The notes under the pieces: model-generated
The model's database searches: none
What the model was told of the DNA's origin: nothing
What the model saw: only the letters and a program-made list of their open reading frames with translations
Position numbers and translations under genes: made by a program
In this document: one piece after another, positions 8,268 through 16,697 of the stretch
Layout: each line of letters starts with the position of its first letter
Position numbering within the stretch: position 1 is the stretch's first letter
Assembly (NCBI RefSeq): GCF_003386535.1
Contig: NZ_QTTN01000038.1
Span: 1-62,766 of the forward strand
DNA length: 62,766 nucleotides
Reading direction: 5' to 3'
Source: Paenibacillus taihuensis
GTDB taxonomy: Bacteria; Bacillota; Bacilli; Paenibacillales; Paenibacillaceae

Positions 8268-8837
8268 TTATAACGTGTTAAGGCGTAGTTCATAGAAATA
8301 CTGTACGATCGGATGCTTTGCCTTCATTTGCTGGCGCATATTTAGAATGCGTTTTTTTCCAATTCGTCTGTCCACCAACGCTAGAATGTTCAATAGAATG
8401 TCTTTGCTCTCCATGCTCTCTTCGATCGGACTTGCCAAGAACTTCGTCGCTTCGACCGTGAAGTTTGATTTGCTCAGCGCCGACTGTGCCGACAACAGCT
8501 CTTTTGCAACTACCGATATTTTTCTGCCTCTAGCAATGACGTTTAATCGATCCTCGGGAACTTGCCCCTTGGTTTCTAATCTGATCGCTTCAATTTCTGC
8601 ATGCTCGATCGGAATTTGGATATCGGGATCATTCTTAACCTCCAGCTCCGTCTGATACCATCTGATTAACGTCGCGGCATCACTCATGTTAAGAATGTTC
8701 TTCTTATCTACTGTGAGATAACATTGCCCTGCTTTATCGGGTAAATAACGGTAGCTCGTTGCGCGATATTCAACCTTCCCCATTAATGCAGGACATAGAA
8801 AGCTCTCAAGTTGCTGCTTTAACTTGCTCCAGGACAT
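8268..8837 (-). CDS. SF0329-type conserved hypothetical protein
   Basis: Starts MSWSKLKQQLESFL with GGAGA upstream; the frame extends 7 codons further without better signals. The 189-residue protein contains ATSYRYLPDKAGQCYLTVDK and looks cytosolic, without signal peptide or membrane segment. I recognise this opening from a family annotated SF0329 in other Firmicutes and enterobacteria; no function is established. It may be cotranscribed with the AlaX gene 37 bp downstream. Confidence 0.65.
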   Translation of the reverse strand: MSWSKLKQQLESFLCPALMGKVEYRATSYRYLPDKAGQCYLTVDKKNILNMSDAATLIRWYQTELEVKNDPDIQIPIEHAEIEAIRLETKGQVPEDRLNVIARGRKISVVAKELLSAQSALSKSNFTVEATKFLASPIEESMESKDILLNILALVDRRIGKKRILNMRQQMKAKHPIVQYFYELRLNTL

Positions 8838-8865
8838 GTCATTCTCCTCTGTTGTCAATATAATG

Positions 8866-9675
8866 TCAATCGCTAAACTGAAGCCTAAACTGCAATGGGG
8901 TCATTCCCGACAGCCTGCGGAACGTATGTACAAAATGACTGTCGTCTTGGAAGCCTACGGCTAGCGCAACTTCTCGCACTGTCAGCCTTCGATCCGCAAT
9001 CAACAGCTCCTTCGACTTCTGGATCCGAAACTGCAGCAAATATTGATAAGGACTTAGACCCCAGCTTTTGCGAAACAGCGTATTGAGGTGCTGAGGGCTT
9101 ATCGCAAGCGTGGCAGCCATCTGCTCGAGACCAAGTGCGGGGTTGCCATATGATTCCTCAATCAGCAGGTAGATCGGAGTCAGCCTCTCATGACCGGCAG
9201 ACAAGGAGCTTTGACCGCTTATCTGTCCATACTGCTTTAATTGTGTAAGGAAAGCGTAGACCTCAAGGGAACCATTGACCCCAGCGAGATCAAAGCTATA
9301 TCTGCACTTCTCTTCCGCTGTTTCGTGAATATGAGCCAGCGGACTATCCGGCTCCCATCCGATCGGCTGCGCCTGCGGAAGCTCCAGCGACGACGTTATC
9401 GGATTTGCCAGCGCTCCATCAAATGTCATATACCAGATTTCCCATTTATCGGTCACTGCATGATAGTGGTGAGGAACGTTCGGCTTCAATAAAATACCTT
9501 GATTCGCTTGAAGTCGGTACGTACTCCCTCCTACCGTAAAATCCCCGCATCCCCTAGTCGTGTGCAGCCAATGAAACGAGGGAAAGCCCTGCTCTCTATG
9601 AATAGGGTTCTGAGCATTGTCATATCCCATGCTTGTCAGATGCAGAGGCAAGCTGCGATCCCATTCCGTCGTCAC
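8866..9675 (-). CDS. AraC family transcriptional regulator
   Basis: About 269 residues: an N-terminal cupin-like sensor domain (FTVGGSTYRLQANQGILLKP, NVPHHYHAV) and two C-terminal helix-turn-helix motifs (LGLEQMAATLAISPQHLN; LTVREVALAVGFQDDSHFV). The GTG at 9675 has no good ribosome binding site and the frame stays open about 15 codons further, so the true N-terminus may be longer (the upstream residues SLRPNYSTYFV resemble those of related regulators). It diverges from a Gfo/Idh oxidoreductase and sugar isomerase-like gene across 162 bp, which it probably controls in response to a sugar or polyol. Confidence 0.88.
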   Translation of the reverse strand: MTTEWDRSLPLHLTSMGYDNAQNPIHREQGFPSFHWLHTTRGCGDFTVGGSTYRLQANQGILLKPNVPHHYHAVTDKWEIWYMTFDGALANPITSSLELPQAQPIGWEPDSPLAHIHETAEEKCRYSFDLAGVNGSLEVYAFLTQLKQYGQISGQSSLSAGHERLTPIYLLIEESYGNPALGLEQMAATLAISPQHLNTLFRKSWGLSPYQYLLQFRIQKSKELLIADRRLTVREVALAVGFQDDSHFVHTFRRLSGMTPLQFRLQFSD

Positions 9676-9719
9676 GAAATAAGTGCTGTAGTTTGGTCTC
9701 AGGCTTATATACCCACTTT

Positions 9720-9808
9720 CATTTTATTATACCGATGATGAAATATATTATATATGAAACGCATACTTATTGGATTAAAATAATTTTGAGATTTGCATTT
9801 TATTATAC
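9720..9808. repeat. Pair of 13-bp direct repeats in the araC-type/Gfo-Idh gap
   Basis: CATTTTATTATAC occurs at 9720-9732 and again at 9796-9808, same orientation, starts 76 bp apart, inside the divergent intergenic region. AraC-type regulators often bind direct repeats, so these are operator candidates. The leftmost copy also reads TATAAT on the minus strand and may be the -10 box of the regulator gene. Confidence 0.5.
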
Positions 9809-9837
9809 TAATCACTGAATTGGAGTGAACTTGTGCC

Positions 9838-10806
9838 ATGTCCGTAAAGCTTGGTGTTATTGGTACCGGAGGAATCGCGAATCACCATTTGAAGAACCTC
9901 GTGAAGATGGACGGGGTGGAAATGACGGCATTCTTCGACGTGGACTCATCGCGTGCCGAGAAGGCGGCTTCAGAATTCGCTGGAGCGAAAGCGTTTACGA
10001 ACCTTGACGACATGCTGGACGATCGCAAGCTGGACGGCGTATACGTCTGTGTTCCTCCTATGGCTCATGGCGATGCTGAGCTGAAGCTCGTCGAACGCGG
10101 GATTCCGTTCCTCGTTGAGAAGCCTCTTGGCATCAACAACGAACTGCCTGCACTCATCGCCGAGAAAGTGACTGGCAAGAAGCTGATCACTTCCGTCGGT
10201 TACCACTGGAGATATGAAGAAGCTGCCGCTCAGACGAAGAAGCTTCTCGAAGGCACTCAGCAAGGTATGGCTCTCGGATACTGGATGGGCGGCATGCCGA
10301 TGGTTCCATGGTGGAGAGTGAAGAACGGCTCCGGCGGTCAATTCGTAGAGCAAACGACGCATATCGTTGACTTGCTCCGCTACTTGTGCGGCGAGGTCAA
10401 AGAAGTGTACGCGGCTTACGCGCTTCAGATCATGGATAAGCAAGTCCCGGGCACTGACGTTCCTGATGTAGGCTCCGTAACGATGAAGCTTGCGAACGGT
10501 ACGATCGCAACGATTTCCAATACATGTGCCATTCCTGTCGGACACCATGTTGGGCTCGACTTGTATACGAACCGCGGCGTGCTTGAGATCAGAGGCGGAA
10601 CGCTTCGCGAGATCACCCCTGAAGGCATCAACACGTTCAGCGGCAGCACGAACCCGTATAACACCGAAGATGAAGCTTTTATCTATGCGCTGCGTACAGG
10701 CGACACTTCCAGAATCCTCTCGGATTATGAAGATGCGCTCCGCACGCATGCTGTGACGATTGCTGCGAACGAATCTGCTGTCTCGGGCAAGCCGGTCACT
10801 CTATAA
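9838..10806 (+). CDS. Gfo/Idh/MocA family oxidoreductase
   Basis: A 322-residue NAD(P)-dependent oxidoreductase with N-terminal Rossmann motif GVIGTGGIANHH, the LVEKPLG motif (EKP at about residues 98-100) that carries the catalytic Lys, and a C-terminal alpha/beta domain (GGQFVEQTTHIVDLLRYL, with the His expected in the active site). Such enzymes oxidise or reduce sugars, inositols or their derivatives. GGAGTG lies 10 nt upstream of the ATG. The sugar isomerase-like gene follows after 25 bp, so the two likely form one operon divergent from the AraC regulator. Exact substrate not deducible. Confidence 0.9.
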   Translation: MSVKLGVIGTGGIANHHLKNLVKMDGVEMTAFFDVDSSRAEKAASEFAGAKAFTNLDDMLDDRKLDGVYVCVPPMAHGDAELKLVERGIPFLVEKPLGINNELPALIAEKVTGKKLITSVGYHWRYEEAAAQTKKLLEGTQQGMALGYWMGGMPMVPWWRVKNGSGGQFVEQTTHIVDLLRYLCGEVKEVYAAYALQIMDKQVPGTDVPDVGSVTMKLANGTIATISNTCAIPVGHHVGLDLYTNRGVLEIRGGTLREITPEGINTFSGSTNPYNTEDEAFIYALRTGDTSRILSDYEDALRTHAVTIAANESAVSGKPVTL

Positions 10807-10831
10807 ATCATAGCAAAGGCGGTTAGTACCT

Positions 10832-11602
10832 ATGAAATTCTCAATCTGTATCGGCGCTTACTCCGGCAAAGACGAAGTCTATCATCTGGAGAAAATCAAA
10901 GAACACGGCCTTCATGGTCTTGAGTATTATGCTTGGTGGGACCTGAAGGACATTCGTCATACGGCGAAGGAGCAGGAACGCATCGGCGTGGGCATCAACG
11001 CGACATGCACGAAGTTCATCAGCCTTGTGAACGAATCGCTTCGTGACGCTTATATCGATGGCGTACGACAATCGATCGAAGCATGTAAATTGTTGAACAT
11101 TCGTTCGATGATTTCCCAAACCGGCAACGTTCTTGACGGCATCCCGCGTTACATTCAGCGTGCGAACATGATCGAGACGCTGAAACGCTGCGCGCCGCTG
11201 CTTGAAGAAGCAGGCGTCGTGCTCGAGATCGAACCGCTGAACGGTCTGGTCGACCATGCAGGACATTTCTCCCAACGTTCTGACGAGTCCGTCTACATCA
11301 TCGATCAAGTCGGCAGTCCGAACGTGAAGCTCGTATTCGATGTGTACCACCAGCAAATTACGGAAGGCAACGTCTCTCGTAATGCCGTGAATTACATCGA
11401 CCGAATCAACCACTTCCATATCGCTGACAACCCAGGCCGCAAGCAGCCGGGTACCGGCGAGCTCAACTATGTAAACATCCTGAAAGCGATCAAAGGAACC
11501 GGATTCGACGGCTTCGTCGGTCTTGAATGCGGCTACACCGTTGACACGGACATTGCGATCGAACAGTTCAAGCGTGATATTGTTGCGCCAGCATTGGGTT
11601 AA
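10832..11602 (+). CDS. Sugar isomerase/epimerase-like TIM barrel (hydroxypyruvate isomerase-like)
   Basis: 256 residues of the xylose-isomerase-like TIM barrel family. Metal and substrate-binding positions are visible: EIEPLNG (Glu on strand 4), FDVYHQQ (Asp and His), HFHIADNPGR and GFVGLECGYT (final Glu). The string NPGRKQPGTGELNY closely follows hydroxypyruvate isomerase (Hyi/OtnI) sequences, so a ketose/aldose or hydroxypyruvate isomerisation is likely, but a related 3-keto sugar enzyme paired with the upstream Gfo/Idh protein is also possible. A strong terminator follows. Confidence 0.82.
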   Translation: MKFSICIGAYSGKDEVYHLEKIKEHGLHGLEYYAWWDLKDIRHTAKEQERIGVGINATCTKFISLVNESLRDAYIDGVRQSIEACKLLNIRSMISQTGNVLDGIPRYIQRANMIETLKRCAPLLEEAGVVLEIEPLNGLVDHAGHFSQRSDESVYIIDQVGSPNVKLVFDVYHQQITEGNVSRNAVNYIDRINHFHIADNPGRKQPGTGELNYVNILKAIKGTGFDGFVGLECGYTVDTDIAIEQFKRDIVAPALG

Positions 11603-11617
11603 TCGTTGGATGAATAA

Positions 11618-11658
11618 ATAGCGGCGTAAGGGACCTTCGTTCCTTCGCCGCTATTTTT
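11618..11658 (+). terminator. Rho-independent terminator after the Gfo/Idh operon
   Basis: ATAGCGGCG and CGCCGCTAT, extended internally by AAGGGA/TCCTT, form a strong hairpin followed by TTTTTT. Confidence 0.9.
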
Positions 11659-11711
11659 TATTTTGAACCGGAACTCTTGTTGCTTTATCTCCTATCCCCC
11701 CTTATTTGTTC

Positions 11712-11742
11712 AGTATATTGCAGGGGTTTTGGGGAAATAATT
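11712..11742 (+). promoter_or_regulatory. Possible sigma-G type promoter for the germination operon
   Basis: AGTATA at 11712-11717, an 18-nt spacer and AATAATT at 11736-11742 resemble the forespore sigma-G pattern (TGNATA, 18 nt, CATNNTA). It lies some 38 bp before the receptor A-subunit start, where a germination operon promoter is expected. Mismatches at key positions keep this tentative. Confidence 0.25.
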
Positions 11743-11779
11743 CCATAAAGCATTGCGGGGATGGGGGCTTTCATCAGAC

Positions 11780-13258
11780 ATGAATACGCAAAAAACTCCG
11801 ATCGAGCCTTCGGTCGTCCGAAATGTGGATGCACTGCGTCATTTGTTCTCAGACAACGAACAGATTGCCTTTCATTATTTGGAGTCTAATGCAGGTTCAC
11901 CAGCAGCAGTCATTGCATATATCAGAGTCCTTATCGATATGGAACGGCTCCAACAGCATATTCTTCCACAAATGAGCAAGCATTACCGCGCTTCCGGGTT
12001 CGATGCGCAAGCGCTTGAAGAATCGGCAGCTGCTCAAGGCTTCGAGCAAACCCTTGAAGACATGGACCTGGCGGTTCATATGATTGTCAGCGCGGGGATC
12101 GTGCTCTTCGTCGAAGGCTATTCCCATGCTTTTGGCATGAGCTTGCCGGGATATGGCAAACGCTCGGTTGACGAGCCGATGCTGGAAGTGAATGTGCGCG
12201 GCCCGCGGGTCGGTTTTATCGAGGACATAGGCATCAATCTAGGTTTGATCTATCGTCGGCTGAAGACGAACAAGCTCAAATCGAAGAAATACATGATTGG
12301 ACGAGACAGTCAAACCGACATTACTGTAATTTACCTGGAAGATCAAGTCAGTCCAGACGTGCTGCAAGAGGTAGATCGCAGGCTGAATACCATCCGGCTG
12401 AATGTCCTAACGGATAGTGCTCAAATCGAGGAATGGATACAAGACAGTCCCTACTCTCCTTTCCCTCAAATTCAGAACACCGAACGGCCGGACCGGGTCG
12501 CAACGGCTCTCAACCAAGGACGAGTGGCAATCCTAACGGATGGTAGTCCGAACGTCTTGTTAGTGCCTGCAGTCATTACCGATTTGCTGCACCCTAGCGA
12601 AGATCTCTACGAGAAGTTTTATTTTGCCAATTTTCTGCGCATTTTGCGGTTGATTACGCTGTTTATCTCTTTGTTTCTCCCATCGATTTATATTGCCCTC
12701 TCCACTTTTCATCTGGAGATGATTCCGACTCCGCTCATGCTAACGTTCCTGTCTGCGAAAGCCGGCATTCCGCTGCCTACGTTTCTCGAAGCGCTCGTGA
12801 TGGAAATCGCCTTTGAGATTCTTCGGGAGGCTAGCATTCGTCTTCCGCGGACGGTTGGGCAGTCCGTAAGCATCGTCGGGGCGCTGATCATTGGGGAAGC
12901 AGCCGTCCAATCAGGTCTTGTGTCAAGACCGATTGTTATCATCGTTGCGTTAACGGGAATCGCATCGTTCACGATTCCATCGTTTAACACGGCGATTGCG
13001 ATACGGATGCTGCGCTTTCCTCTCATGTTCATCGCAGCTTGGACTGGTGTTCTGGGTATTTCGCTGTGCTTGTTCGCGTTAATCCTGCATCTCTGTTCAT
13101 TGAAATCGTTCGGAAAACCGTATATTACGACACTGGAAATGGTCAAATGGCGTGACTTTATCAGTCACTATGTACTGCTTCCTGTCAAACACAGAAGGCT
13201 ATCGAGAATGCAAGCTTCCCCCGCACTCCGGAGAGGGTCAACACATGAAGATGATTAA
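11780..13258 (+). CDS. Spore germination receptor A subunit (GerAA/GerKA family)
   Basis: A 492-residue GerA-type protein: a soluble N-terminal domain including the family stretch VNVRGPRVGFIEDIGINLGLIYRRL-like motif (written here in part: RGPRVGFIEDIGINLGL) and a membrane region from about residue 280, with helices such as FYFANFLRILRLITLFISLF and PIVIIVALTGIASFTIPSF. Germinant receptor A subunits sit in the spore inner membrane and form a pentameric channel. The ATG at 11780 is 12 nt from GGGGG; a TTG nine codons upstream is an alternative start. First gene of a four-gene operon; its 3' end overlaps the C-subunit gene by 14 nt. Confidence 0.93.
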   Translation: MNTQKTPIEPSVVRNVDALRHLFSDNEQIAFHYLESNAGSPAAVIAYIRVLIDMERLQQHILPQMSKHYRASGFDAQALEESAAAQGFEQTLEDMDLAVHMIVSAGIVLFVEGYSHAFGMSLPGYGKRSVDEPMLEVNVRGPRVGFIEDIGINLGLIYRRLKTNKLKSKKYMIGRDSQTDITVIYLEDQVSPDVLQEVDRRLNTIRLNVLTDSAQIEEWIQDSPYSPFPQIQNTERPDRVATALNQGRVAILTDGSPNVLLVPAVITDLLHPSEDLYEKFYFANFLRILRLITLFISLFLPSIYIALSTFHLEMIPTPLMLTFLSAKAGIPLPTFLEALVMEIAFEILREASIRLPRTVGQSVSIVGALIIGEAAVQSGLVSRPIVIIVALTGIASFTIPSFNTAIAIRMLRFPLMFIAAWTGVLGISLCLFALILHLCSLKSFGKPYITTLEMVKWRDFISHYVLLPVKHRRLSRMQASPALRRGSTHEDD

Positions 13259-14414
13259 GCGGAGCATAGCGCTGCTTCTATCGATGGCAATGCTTGCCGG
13301 CTGTTCGTCGGACATTCGTGAAATCAGCGATATCGCACTGGTCATGCTGACTTCGATTGATTATAACGAGAAGAAGCAGGAGTATATCTTTACCGTCAAC
13401 TGTCTCGAAGCCTCCACGAACAGTTCCGATAGTTCAGAGCGCAAATCGGAGTGGATTGCCAGCGCATCCGGCAAGTCCATCTTCGAAGCTGCCCGCAACT
13501 TAAGAAGCCGGGCTGGTAAAATTCTGGTCTGGCAGCACGACAAATTTTTTCTCATCGGCGAGAGCGCCGCACGCCGTTCTTTCTACGAAGTCGTGGACTT
13601 TCTGACCCGAACCCGCGAAATTCGGCTGTCAAGCTTCCTGATTGTCGGCGAAGGTCCTGCCCTTGAGTTGATGAGGATGAGAGCGGAAACCGGCGATCTG
13701 GTGTCTAATGAAATTTTGGGGCGAATCAAGAATGAGCAGTTATGGGGTAAAAGTCTGTCGATCACGATTAAAGATGTCGTTAATTATTACACCAACCCCT
13801 ATCGCGGATTCGTCACCGGCAAGCTGAGTAAATCCATGCCGATCGGCGGAACTCGCGAAGTTATTTTCCTAAGCGGGGGCTCCGTCATCAAAGAAGGCAA
13901 GCTGAGCAACTGGCTTACGAAGGAAGATACGCTGAGCATCCACATCCTCGTCGATAAGAAGTATTGGAGGCATCTCGAATTTGCGGAATACGTGCCGTAT
14001 AAGTCTTTAAACGTCGGTTTACGGTTGCATGTAAATAAGAGATCCATGAAACTGGTTCATATTAACGGCAAGCAAGGAATTGATATTCATATCGGACTGA
14101 CGGGGACCATCGCCAGCTTAGATAACCATTTAAATCTGGCGGACCCGGTGAAGCTGCGAGAGCTGGAGAACGCTGCAAACCGATATATGGAGAGGAAATT
14201 GAAGAAGAGCCTTAACCGGTTCCAACAGGTAATGAAGACAGACATTATCGGCTTCTCCGACTATCTCAGGCATTACCACCCTTACCTCTGGCGGAAAATA
14301 TCAGCGCATTGGGTGACGGAAGTTTACCCATCTATGCCAACTCGTGTTCACGTGGATGTGTCGATTCCTACGATCGGAATGAGTGAAGTGTTAGGAGGTT
14401 CGAAAGATGATTGA
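13245..14414 (+). CDS. Germinant receptor C subunit, Ger(x)C lipoprotein
   Basis: 389 residues with a lipoprotein signal peptide ending LAGC (Cys20), followed by the Ger(x)C domain: REISDIALVMLTSIDYN, LRSRAGKILVWQHDKFFLIGES, NEILGRIKNEQLWGKSLS and a C-terminal helix-rich part. C subunits are anchored to the outer face of the spore inner membrane. The ATG at 13245 has GGAGAGGG upstream and lies inside the A gene end. Followed by an 8-nt overlap with the small two-helix gene. Confidence 0.93.
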   Translation: MKMIKRSIALLLSMAMLAGCSSDIREISDIALVMLTSIDYNEKKQEYIFTVNCLEASTNSSDSSERKSEWIASASGKSIFEAARNLRSRAGKILVWQHDKFFLIGESAARRSFYEVVDFLTRTREIRLSSFLIVGEGPALELMRMRAETGDLVSNEILGRIKNEQLWGKSLSITIKDVVNYYTNPYRGFVTGKLSKSMPIGGTREVIFLSGGSVIKEGKLSNWLTKEDTLSIHILVDKKYWRHLEFAEYVPYKSLNVGLRLHVNKRSMKLVHINGKQGIDIHIGLTGTIASLDNHLNLADPVKLRELENAANRYMERKLKKSLNRFQQVMKTDIIGFSDYLRHYHPYLWRKISAHWVTEVYPSMPTRVHVDVSIPTIGMSEVLGGSKDD

Positions 14415-14658
14415 GTACCTTGTACTGACATTCGTCGTGGTCTATGGAAGCTGGAAATCAACTCTTTTGTGGAAGAAGTTTCAACGCAGCGAAGCCATCG
14501 TCGTATGTGTGCTCTCTCTTGTGGCAGCCTGCTACCTCCTTCCTGTGATCGGAAACTGGATCCCGACGACAGAAACCTTTAATACGTTCCTATACCAATC
14601 GATTTCCGAATTCGTAATGCGTAGTTTCCATATTGTGCAGGAGGTCAGCCCCTCATGA
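14407..14658 (+). CDS. Small two-helix membrane protein of the germinant receptor operon (D-type)
   Basis: 83 residues with two hydrophobic helices (about 3-20 and 30-47) separated by a short basic loop WKKFQRSE, then a polar tail. Its start overlaps the C gene by 8 nt with AGGAGG upstream, and its stop overlaps the B gene start by 4 nt, so it is translationally embedded. Small two-TM proteins encoded in some germinant receptor operons have been reported to modulate germination; this one fits by size, topology and position. No diagnostic sequence motif is visible. Confidence 0.7.
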   Translation: MIEYLVLTFVVVYGSWKSTLLWKKFQRSEAIVVCVLSLVAACYLLPVIGNWIPTTETFNTFLYQSISEFVMRSFHIVQEVSPS

Positions 14659-15761
14659 ATGTCGAGAAGATTACCCCGTTTCAGTTTGGTTGTATGTGCT
14701 TCGCATTCATGTCAGGTTTCTCGACGCTATATTTATTGGAAGCGAAGCTAATCATGCACGATGTATGGATCGCGATCATTGCGGCCACAATTGCTACGCT
14801 TTTTCTGGTGCAATTACTCGTCTACATTCAACGTCAGTTCGCTGATATGAATCTAAGCGATATCATTATCACTGTTTTCGGCAATTGGGTCGGCAAGCTT
14901 GTTCTGTGCCTCTATCTCTTGGGAATGACGGGACTGGGCGTATTGTCGCTGCGCTCCATATCGTTGTTTTACACAACGGCCATATTGCCGAATACATCTC
15001 CGGGCCTGATTATGGCTATTGTATTGCTCGTCACGACTTATGCTGCTTATCTGGGGTTAAGTTCCATTTCCCGAGCTGCTCTGGTCATTCTTCCATTCTT
15101 CGCAGTAGCGATGCTGGTCATTTCCGTGTTCATATTTGATGATGTCGAGAGCAATCCGTTCATGCCTCAGTTTCAGAATGCTCTGCCGTTGATTGTCTAC
15201 AGCTCGATGATTTCCTTCGGATTTCCATTTGGCAAAACAAGCGTGTTCGCCTTCGTATTCTCCGAGATTACAAACCAGAAGAAGCTGGTCAAGAGCTGCA
15301 CGACTGCCGCCATCTTCTCTTGTGTGTATCTTCTGATGTCGACTTACCTTGCGATTGGCTGTTTGGGGGAGTACATGTTCAAGACGGCGGCTTTTCCGTT
15401 CTTCTCCTCGATTCAATTAGTGAAGTTCGGCGAAAATATTGAACGAATTGAAATTATGATTATCGGAATATGGACGATCTTAACCTTGTTTGAGATTATC
15501 ATCGTACAGTATTGTTTTGTGAAAATCGTAGGCCGGATATTCGGAGCGAAGAACCTCTCCTCGCTCTATCTTCCCGTTGGAGCCATCTTCTTCGCGGTAT
15601 CAATGAAAAGCTTCGACAATCCTGCGAAGCTGGTCGCGTATGACGTGAAGATTCTACCCTTCTCGATCATCCTGCCTTCGATCATTCTCCCGTTAATATT
15701 GGGATGTATTCTGTGGGTGAAGAAATCAAGAAAGAATCAGATGGATATCCAGAACTCATAG
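14655..15761 (+). CDS. Germinant receptor B subunit, GerAB/ArcD/ProY family
   Basis: A 368-residue integral membrane protein with about ten helices, starting MNVEKITPFQFGCMCFAFMSG, the usual GerAB opening with a KITPFQ-like segment. Family members have an APC-superfamily fold and bind the germinant (amino acid or sugar). It follows the small D-type gene with an ATGA overlap. The stop overlaps the convergent LysR gene by 6 bp, and no terminator is visible between them. Confidence 0.92.
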   Translation: MNVEKITPFQFGCMCFAFMSGFSTLYLLEAKLIMHDVWIAIIAATIATLFLVQLLVYIQRQFADMNLSDIIITVFGNWVGKLVLCLYLLGMTGLGVLSLRSISLFYTTAILPNTSPGLIMAIVLLVTTYAAYLGLSSISRAALVILPFFAVAMLVISVFIFDDVESNPFMPQFQNALPLIVYSSMISFGFPFGKTSVFAFVFSEITNQKKLVKSCTTAAIFSCVYLLMSTYLAIGCLGEYMFKTAAFPFFSSIQLVKFGENIERIEIMIIGIWTILTLFEIIIVQYCFVKIVGRIFGAKNLSSLYLPVGAIFFAVSMKSFDNPAKLVAYDVKILPFSIILPSIILPLILGCILWVKKSRKNQMDIQNS

Positions 15762-16631
15762 GATGTCCTCGAAATATTCGACAACGATTTCCCGAAAATC
15801 CAGCGAAGCCGGCGATAAATAGCGGCTCTTGTGCCACAATAATGCGATTTTCCGCACCGCTTCGTGGCCTTCGATCTGGAGATACCTGATCTGTGCTCGT
15901 TCATTCCTCGCCGTGCTAGGTATGAAGGCGATGCCGATTTCGGCTTCCACCAGATTGATCAGCCTCGCAGGCTCATCTCCCTCGTATACATAATGAGGTA
16001 CGAATCCCGCCGATTTGCATACGTTGTCCATTAAATCGCGCGTACCGTATCCGATCTTCACCCCGACGAACCATTCGTCCTTCAGTTCGGACAAGGATAC
16101 GCTGCTTCGATCCGCCAGCCGATGTCCTTCTGGGACGGCGACAAGAATAGGGTCAATGTAGACGATTTGACATTCGATGTCATCCCCCTGAACAGGTGGC
16201 GATGACAAACAATAATCAACCTCTCCTCTCTCGAGCAGCATAATCATTTCCTGAGTGGTCAGCATTTGAACGTGAAATTGAATGTTTGGCCGCTTTCTGC
16301 GATATTTCCGGAGAATATCGGGCAATACGCTTGCGCTAGTCACGGCTAACTCAAGTGTGCCATGATCGGGGTCGGATAAATCGCTAAGCTCCTGCTTCCC
16401 TTGTTCAAGCTCGAACAGAGCCCTTTCAGCCCGCCTGAGAAATCTTCTTCCGAACTCATTCAATTGAAGCTTCCTGCCTACCCGGTCGAATAGCAATACG
16501 CCTAGATCATCCTCCAAGCGCTGGATCGTCTTGCTTAAGGACGATTGCGTAACATGCAGACTCTGAGCAGCTGCAGTTACATGTTCTGAACGAGCTACCG
16601 CTAGAAAATAGCGCAGTTGAAGTAGTTCCAA
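15756..16631 (-). CDS. LysR family transcriptional regulator
   Basis: About 291 residues: an N-terminal winged helix (ELLQLRYFLAVARSEHVTAA, then AQSLHVTQSSLSKTIQRLED) and a periplasmic-binding-like effector domain. I choose the TTG at 16631 because GGAGTG sits 7 nt upstream and the protein then begins MELLQLRYF as most LysR proteins do; an ATG at 16646 is the alternative and overlaps the palindrome at 16644-16665. It diverges from an MFS exporter gene, its probable target. Effector unknown. Confidence 0.9.
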   Translation of the reverse strand: MELLQLRYFLAVARSEHVTAAAQSLHVTQSSLSKTIQRLEDDLGVLLFDRVGRKLQLNEFGRRFLRRAERALFELEQGKQELSDLSDPDHGTLELAVTSASVLPDILRKYRRKRPNIQFHVQMLTTQEMIMLLERGEVDYCLSSPPVQGDDIECQIVYIDPILVAVPEGHRLADRSSVSLSELKDEWFVGVKIGYGTRDLMDNVCKSAGFVPHYVYEGDEPARLINLVEAEIGIAFIPSTARNERAQIRYLQIEGHEAVRKIALLWHKSRYLSPASLDFREIVVEYFEDIL

Positions 16632-16643
16632 TCTCGTACACTC

Positions 16644-16665
16644 CATTCATTCCTTTTAATGAATG
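16644..16665. promoter_or_regulatory. Palindrome between the LysR and MFS genes, candidate LysR operator
   Basis: CATTCATT and AATGAATG are perfect 8-bp arms around a 6-nt centre (CCTTTT). The site sits in the short divergent region and fits the dyad-type T-N11-A sites used by LysR regulators. With the TTG start, it lies just upstream of the regulator's ribosome binding site. Confidence 0.5.
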
Positions 16666-16697
16666 AGATTATAGCATGAAATGCGTTGGAATAAATA

